Source: Cryomorphaceae bacterium
Lineage (GTDB): Bacteria > Bacteroidota > Bacteroidia > Flavobacteriales > Schleiferiaceae
NCBI GenBank assembly: GCA_020832345.1
Contig: JAFIEY010000035.1
Span: 1 to 45,975 of the forward strand
Direction: 5' to 3'
Length of the DNA stretch: 45,975 nt
In this document: positions 41,757 through 45,975 of the stretch, one piece after another
Position numbering within the stretch: the stretch's first letter is position 1
How the letters are laid out: every line of letters starts with the position of its first letter
The notes under the pieces: generated by a model
Seen by the model: the letters and a program-made list of their open reading frames with translations, nothing else
The model's database searches: none
What the model was told of the DNA's origin: nothing
Translations under genes and position numbers: made by a program

Positions 41757-43166
41757 TTATCTGCGTCTTCCGCCTCCACCGCGTGCAGGTGAACTGCTTC
41801 GGCTTGGGCTAGAGTAGCTTCTGGAAGGAGCGCTTCTACTTGGAGAAACACTTCTGGAAGGAGCGCTGCTTCTGCTGGGGGTAAAACCTCTGGAAGGCGA
41901 GGCGCTTCGTTGTGGAGTAGCACTTCTGGTAGGTGCGCTACGCGTTGGTGGGTTATAATTGCTTCGCGATGGTGCGCGTTGCATGGTTCCACGTTGGTAG
42001 TTGTTGCTTCTCGAAGGTGAGGCACTCCTAGAGGGTGTTGTTGCTCCTCTTGAGGGTGTTGCACTTCTCGAAGGAGTTGCGCTTCTCGAAGGGGTAGTTC
42101 CTCTTGAGGGGGTTGCACTTCTCGATGGCGTTGCAGACCTTGAAGGTGCAATGCGGTTTGAAGGCATTTGCGAACCTCGTGTGGTCGGAGCACTTCTTCC
42201 TTCCGTTCTTGAAGGTGTATGCATAAAATTGCTACGCTGAACGGCGGCGTTTCTTTGAGAAACGTTAGAGCGCGTAAGGTTGCTGTAGTTAGTAGCGCGA
42301 TCAAAGGAGGTGCCTCGTGTCGCGGCATCTGCACGACTGCTGGTACTGCGCAAGCTGCTTATGCCTTCGTTAGTAGATGTAGATCTTGAACTGCTCGCCA
42401 TTCTATTTCCTCCGGTTCCGGATTGTTGGCTTCTAGAGGTTAAAGAGGAACGGTCGCGGGTTATTCCACCTCCGGTGCTGGGGGTCATGGTTCTGCGAGT
42501 TACTGATGGAGAGCCTGATCCACCTCCGCCACCGTAGTATGGTCTGCCGTGGTTTACAAATCTGCGATCACCGTAGCCCATGCCCATTCCGTAGCCCATG
42601 CCCATTCCAAAACCTTGATGGAAACCCATGTGGTATCCCATTCCCATTCCCATTCCCATTCCGCCCATTCCGTACATCCCCATTCCGTACATCCCCATTG
42701 GGCGCATCATCCATTGATTGTAAAATGGATCATAAAAACCCATACCATAAGGCGACATCCAAGGGTTCATCATCATGGGATTCATCATCATTGGGTTCAT
42801 ACCATAACCAAAACTCATATAACTCATGCCCATGCCCATTCCGTATCCCATACCGAAACTCATACCTGGGCTCATGCCCATACCCATTCCACCACCGCCG
42901 TAGTATCCACCACCACCGCCACCGCGATTGTTGTTGGCATTTCTATTCTGGCTTTTTTCTCTAAACTGTGGATCGTAGTAGTCTTCGTAAACTTCACTTT
43001 GTTCACCGGAACCATCAGCGTGCATGTCCATTGTCCCAACGGGAGGCGCTGTGTATCCGGGATTGTGGTAGATACCATCATCATAATGGTTTTGTGCGAG
43101 GTCTTTTTTAGAGCTGCACCCTATCAACAACAATCCAATCGTCATTATGCTCAATAATTTTTTCAT
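41757..43166 (-). CDS. Lipoprotein with Gly/Met-rich region and Ser/Arg (PSRS) repeats
   Basis: 469 residues, not a family I recognise. The N-terminus [17 protein letters not shown] is a lipoprotein signal peptide with a lipobox (LIGC). Residues about 80-205 form a low-complexity stretch of Gly, Met and Tyr ([16 protein letters not shown], then [12 protein letters not shown] and [12 protein letters not shown]). Residues about 225-335 are Ser/Thr/Arg/Asn-rich. Residues 340-469 contain about fifteen PSR units ([16 protein letters not shown]) and end GGGGRRR. The tail is strongly basic. Frame choice rests on the signal peptide, the clean terminator after the stop, and repeat periodicity in amino acids; overlapping opposite-strand frames are shadows. 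Function unknown; likely disordered and envelope-anchored. Confidence 0.85.
   Translation of the reverse strand: MKKLLSIMTIGLLLIGCSSKKDLAQNHYDDGIYHNPGYTAPPVGTMDMHADGSGEQSEVYEDYYDPQFREKSQNRNANNNRGGGGGGYYGGGGMGMGMSPGMSFGMGYGMGMGMSYMSFGYGMNPMMMNPMMMNPWMSPYGMGFYDPFYNQWMMRPMGMYGMGMYGMGGMGMGMGMGYHMGFHQGFGMGMGYGMGMGYGDRRFVNHGRPYYGGGGGSGSPSVTRRTMTPSTGGGITRDRSSLTSRSQQSGTGGNRMASSSRSTSTNEGISSLRSTSSRADAATRGTSFDRATNYSNLTRSNVSQRNAAVQRSNFMHTPSRTEGRSAPTTRGSQMPSNRIAPSRSATPSRSATPSRGTTPSRSATPSRSATPSRGATTPSRSASPSRSNNYQRGTMQRAPSRSNYNPPTRSAPTRSATPQRSASPSRGFTPSRSSAPSRSVSPSRSAPSRSYSSPSRSSSPARGGGGRRR
41760..42149 (-). repeat. PSR(S/G)(A/T) repeat-coding region
   Basis: About fifteen imperfect units of 15-21 bp encoding Pro-Ser-Arg-Ser/Gly with Ala/Thr/Ser spacers. 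Seven occur almost regularly at 18 bp between about 42060 and 42150. Synonymous differences between units suggest an old or selected repeat rather than a recent expansion. Confidence 0.85.
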
Positions 43167-43196
43167 CTCAATCCCTTTTAAAATGGTTATTTCGTG

Positions 43197-43204
43197 TAGC
43201 TTTG
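43197..43204 (+). promoter_or_regulatory. Bacteroidota -7 box for proS
   Basis: TAGCTTTG matches TAnnTTTG, 42 bp upstream of the ATG at 43247. It lies at the start of the longer open frame (43202), which supports the shorter ProS start. Confidence 0.45.
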
Positions 43205-43246
43205 CGGCTGTTTAATAAGTCTCAAACTTTATACCAAAGATACAAC

Positions 43247-44722
43247 ATGGCAAATGTTCTCACAAGCAAAGATAAGGATTACGCACAATGGTACAATGAT
43301 TTGGTCATAAAAGCTGACCTGGCTGAAAATAGTGCTGTTCGTGGATCCATGGTAATCAAGCCCTACGGATATGCAATATGGGAAAAAATGCAAGCTGAAC
43401 TCGATAGGATGTTCAAGGAAACGGGCCACGTAAATGCATATTTTCCGCTTTTTATTCCAAAGTCTTTTTTCTCAAAAGAGGCTGCCCACGTAGAGGGGTT
43501 TGCAAAAGAATGTGCAGTGGTTACGCATTATCGACTGAAAAATGACGAAAACGGTAAAGGCGTTGTAGTCGATCCCGATGCAAAACTGGAAGAAGAACTC
43601 ATCGTTCGTCCTACTTCCGAAACGATTATATGGGATACTTACCGCAAGTGGATACAATCATATCGCGATTTACCATTGCTCATTAATCAATGGGCCAACG
43701 TTGTTCGATGGGAAATGCGCACCCGCTTGTTTCTGAGAACTGCCGAATTCTTATGGCAGGAAGGGCATACCGCTCACGCAACGAGTAAAGAAGCCATTGA
43801 AGAGGCCGAGCGTATGTTGGGGGTTTATGCCGAGTTTCTCGAAAACTTTATGGCCATTCCCGTGCTTCGTGGGGTGAAATCGGAAAGTGAACGATTTGCC
43901 GGTGCCGTGGAAACCTACTGCGTGGAAGCACTCATGCAGGATGGAAAAGCTTTGCAAGCTGGCACATCCCATTATCTGGGTCAAAATTTTGCCAAAGCTT
44001 TTGACGTTAAATTTGCCACCAAAGAAGGAACCAACGAATTTGTGTGGGCAACTTCATGGGGGGTGTCAACGCGACTCATCGGTGCATTGATTATGACACA
44101 CTCGGACAACAACGGTTTGGTGCTGCCGCCTAAGCTCGCACCATATCAGGTGGTCATTGTCCCCATTTATAGGAAAGACGAGGAGTTTGAAAAGGTAAAT
44201 GCAACCGCTTTGGAAATTCAAACGACTTTGCGAAAAGCAGGTATTTCCGTACATTACGACCATCGAGACACTTACAAACCCGGTTGGAAATTCAATGAGT
44301 ACGAACTCAAAGGTGTTCCGGTGAGAATTGCCATTGGTCCAAGAGATTTGGAGAAAAACCAAGTTGAAATGGCCAGAAGGGACACATTAGAAAAGTCTTT
44401 TGTGGGAATCGATGCATTGCCAAATACGGTTTTAGAAGTGTTGGAAAATATGCAAAAATCCCTCTTTGATAAGGCTTTGGAAAGAACCCGTCAAAACACG
44501 TATTCTGTGGATACTTGGGAAGCGTTTCAAGATGCGGTGAAAAATAGAGGTGGATTTATCAAGGCACATTGGGATGGCACTGCGGAAACGGAAAAAATTA
44601 TTAAAGACAAAACCAAAGCAACTATCCGTTGTATCGAACTTGATGCCCCCGATGAAGAAGGACTTTGTGTATTTAGCGGAAAACCGTCAAAACGCAGGGT
44701 GATTTTTGCCAAGGCATATTAG
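43247..44722 (+). CDS. proS: Prolyl-tRNA synthetase, archaeal/eukaryotic-type
   Basis: 491 residues from [20 protein letters not shown]. Class II motifs are visible: [18 protein letters not shown], motif 2 [26 protein letters not shown], and motif 3 [20 protein letters not shown]. There is no roughly 180-residue editing insertion between motifs 2 and 3. It carries the extra C-terminal zinc-type domain ending [18 protein letters not shown], as in the archaeal-type ProRS found in many Bacteroidota. It charges tRNA-Pro. It is divergent from the RS-repeat lipoprotein gene. Confidence 0.97.
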   Translation: MANVLTSKDKDYAQWYNDLVIKADLAENSAVRGSMVIKPYGYAIWEKMQAELDRMFKETGHVNAYFPLFIPKSFFSKEAAHVEGFAKECAVVTHYRLKNDENGKGVVVDPDAKLEEELIVRPTSETIIWDTYRKWIQSYRDLPLLINQWANVVRWEMRTRLFLRTAEFLWQEGHTAHATSKEAIEEAERMLGVYAEFLENFMAIPVLRGVKSESERFAGAVETYCVEALMQDGKALQAGTSHYLGQNFAKAFDVKFATKEGTNEFVWATSWGVSTRLIGALIMTHSDNNGLVLPPKLAPYQVVIVPIYRKDEEFEKVNATALEIQTTLRKAGISVHYDHRDTYKPGWKFNEYELKGVPVRIAIGPRDLEKNQVEMARRDTLEKSFVGIDALPNTVLEVLENMQKSLFDKALERTRQNTYSVDTWEAFQDAVKNRGGFIKAHWDGTAETEKIIKDKTKATIRCIELDAPDEEGLCVFSGKPSKRRVIFAKAY

Positions 44723-44829
44723 TGGTGTGTTAATGCTGTTATTACCGAAGCATTAAAATTATCCAGATACTATATTTACCACTGATTTTCAAAAGTGTTT
44801 GTTGGTTTTTTAATTTGCCTTTTTACCTG

Positions 44830-44837
44830 TATATTTG
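44830..44837 (+). promoter_or_regulatory. Bacteroidota -7 box for the hypothetical gene at 44864
   Basis: TATATTTG matches TAnnTTTG and lies 26 bp upstream of the ATG at 44864. It is inside the longer frame starting at 44795, which favours the shorter protein. Confidence 0.4.
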
Positions 44838-44863
44838 GAAGTCTCAACCAAAACACATTTTCC

Positions 44864-45544
44864 ATGAAAAACACTGAATCCGGTATTTCCTGTAATATTG
44901 AACTTTATAAATTACTTACTGAAAAATCTGCGGCAAAGTTGGCCGTTTTTGAAAAGTTGAAAGTCATATTTCAGGATTGGAAGTTGGTTTTGGAAACCTT
45001 GGCCAAGGAGTTATCCACTGATGTTTGTGGTGCCAATGACAATATTGAAATCGAGTACCACGACATCTCCACTTTTGAAGCCAAGGTTAGGCTCGCGGGT
45101 GATATTTTGTTTTCCTATATGCATACCAATGTTTTTGCATTGGATGATTCACATTATATTCACGGACATTCGCACATTAAAAAAAATCCAAACGACGGAT
45201 TTTTTGGTACTTTAAACATGTATTATTTTCTGGGTGATTCCATAAAATACAACCGAATGAACGACAACGGGATTTTAATCGCCCGCATTATGGTCAATCA
45301 AAAGGGATGTTTTTTCGTAGAGGGTATTAAACCATTTGGGGACATGGAGCGGTTTGATCCCAAACGACCTTTGCAGGATAAATGGTTGAAAAAAATCGCA
45401 GAAACTGCCATTAAAATCATGTTGGAGATCGACCTGACCTTACCGCCCAAGCAACATGCACAACTTATGAGTGTGGCAGATATTCAGTCGGTTCGTCAAG
45501 AATTGCGTTTTAGTACACAGCAGCGATTGGGGTTTAGAAAGTGA
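44864..45544 (+). CDS. Conserved-looking hypothetical protein
   Basis: 226 residues from MKNTESGISCNIELYKLLTE. I do not recognise the family. It appears soluble and cytosolic, with mixed helix and strand. Distinct stretches are CGANDNIEIEYHDISTFEAKVRLAGDILFSYMHTNVF, HYIHGHSHIKKNPNDGFFGTLNMYYFLGDSIKYNR, GCFFVEGIKPFGDMERFDP and a C-terminal helix with KWLKKIAETAIKIMLEID. Aromatic- and Gly-containing motifs suggest a folded enzyme- or sensor-like domain, but no catalytic signature is clear. A longer start at 44795 would add a hydrophobic, signal-like segment (MFVGFLICLFTCIFGSL), but a promoter box lies within it. It is a single gene after proS, followed by the gene-free right edge. Confidence 0.75.
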   Translation: MKNTESGISCNIELYKLLTEKSAAKLAVFEKLKVIFQDWKLVLETLAKELSTDVCGANDNIEIEYHDISTFEAKVRLAGDILFSYMHTNVFALDDSHYIHGHSHIKKNPNDGFFGTLNMYYFLGDSIKYNRMNDNGILIARIMVNQKGCFFVEGIKPFGDMERFDPKRPLQDKWLKKIAETAIKIMLEIDLTLPPKQHAQLMSVADIQSVRQELRFSTQQRLGFRK

Positions 45545-45975
45545 TTTTTTTGTTCAAATTTACGTTTTTGCTAAACGGGACGTTTTTCGGTATTCTTAGA
45601 GGTTTCGTTAGACCGGGAATTATTTGTGCAATGGGGTTGAATGTTTAGGCGTTGAGTCGTTTAGTCGTTTTGAGACCGAACTATTTTCGGTATTCGTGGA
45701 GGTTTTGAGAAACCGGAATCATTTGGTTCGTGGTTTTTTTTGTTCTGTAAACATTAGGGTAATCGGGACGTTTTTAATTGACAGTTGACAATGTGGGCGA
45801 CGAACTTTTTTCGGTATTCGTGGAGGATTCGTATGACTGGGAGTTTTTGTGCAATGGGGGTGAATGTTTAGGCGTTGTTACGTTTAGGTGGTTAGGCGGT
45901 TTGAGACCGAACCTTTTTCGGTATTCGTGGAAGTTTCGTGAAACCGGAACCATTTGGTTCGTGGTCTTTTTTGTT
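45545..45975. repeat. Gene-free repeat region at right edge
   Basis: No gene is visible in this 431-bp stretch. TTTTCGGTATTCNTNGA occurs four times (45584, 45684, 45808, 45915). Two block types alternate. Type a (45583-45681 and 45806-45912) contains TGTGCAATGGGG, GAATGTTTAGGCGTT and ends TTGAGACCGAAC. Type b (45684-45744 and 45914-45975) contains ACCGGAA and CATTTGGTTCGTGGT and ends with a T-run and TGTT. The a+b pair therefore occurs twice, and the second copy runs to the window end. On the minus strand, type a includes octamers of the form ACGNNTAA, like those at the left edge. Confidence 0.8.

Noticed and set aside
41681-42334. 217-codon minus-strand frame overlapping the RS-repeat gene
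   Set aside because: A shifted frame of the same repeats (LREVQ, PEV units). The terminator at 41722-41751 would fall inside it, and the 1410-bp frame has a lipoprotein signal.
42549-43157. 202-codon plus-strand frame rich in His/Ser opposite the RS-repeat lipoprotein
   Set aside because: It is the antisense of the Gly/Met-rich segment; repeats of GGCATGGGC-like codons read as His/Ala/Ser on the other strand. No signal peptide, promoter or family similarity.
1-45975. tRNA, rRNA or transposase genes
   Set aside because: Intergenic regions were read for cloverleaf-like ends and for transposase motifs and none was convincing. A covariance-model scan would settle the RNA question.

Overview
The window is a chromosomal segment of a Bacteroidota bacterium. 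The signs are a type IX secretion (type B) sorting domain, TAnnTTTG-type -7 promoter boxes ahead of many genes, a fused E1 alpha/beta 2-oxoacid dehydrogenase, an RprXY-like two-component pair, a TamB-like protein, a FadL/OmpP1-type outer-membrane protein, and weak or absent Shine-Dalgarno sequences. I cannot place it more finely from sequence alone. I recognise no rRNA, tRNA, CRISPR array, prophage or transposase gene.

Layout. 1-304: gene-free repeat-rich DNA. 305-8083: DUF418 membrane protein, polA, an ElaA-like acetyltransferase, an ALDH3-type aldehyde dehydrogenase and a long acyl-CoA dehydrogenase. 8555-11857: a large secreted adhesin-like protein. 11916-17449: tsaD divergent from a TamB-like gene that is split by one in-frame TGA. 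17615-22515: lipocalin and rhomboid (overlapping), rarA, and a histidine kinase/response regulator pair. 22748-28824: guaA facing tyrS and an alpha/beta hydrolase, a lipoprotein, and lpdA. 28907-32668: ridA, a pabA-like amidotransferase, a methyltransferase, and a lone hutH. 32674-36751: a tightly packed cluster of a DUF2520 oxidoreductase, a KdsC-like phosphatase, a UbiA-type prenyltransferase, maf and cinA. 36836-38833: fused E1. 38850-41658: FadL-like protein, methyltransferase and ZIP transporter on the minus strand. 41757-43166: an extraordinary Gly/Met-rich plus Ser/Arg-repeat lipoprotein. 43247-45544: proS and a conserved-looking hypothetical. 45545-45975: gene-free repeat DNA.

The strongest new signal is a six-copy family of small non-autonomous insertion elements (MITE-like). 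Each has imperfect terminal inverted repeats (GAGTCTGCTCTAAAAAG / GAGTCCACTCTAAAAAG) and almost every copy has a visible target-site duplication. Lengths are 142, 136, 136, 125, 55 and 54 bp. The two shortest are internal-deletion forms that bracket one methyltransferase gene. Other points of interest are the nonsense-interrupted tamB, the RS/GM-rich lipoprotein, related octamer repeats in opposite orientation at the two window edges, and a 13-bp inverted repeat abutting an apparently leaderless guaA promoter.

Most of the remaining genes are housekeeping: DNA repair and replication, tRNA charging and modification, purine synthesis, and oxoacid and fatty-acid metabolism. They sit in short operons with small overlaps.
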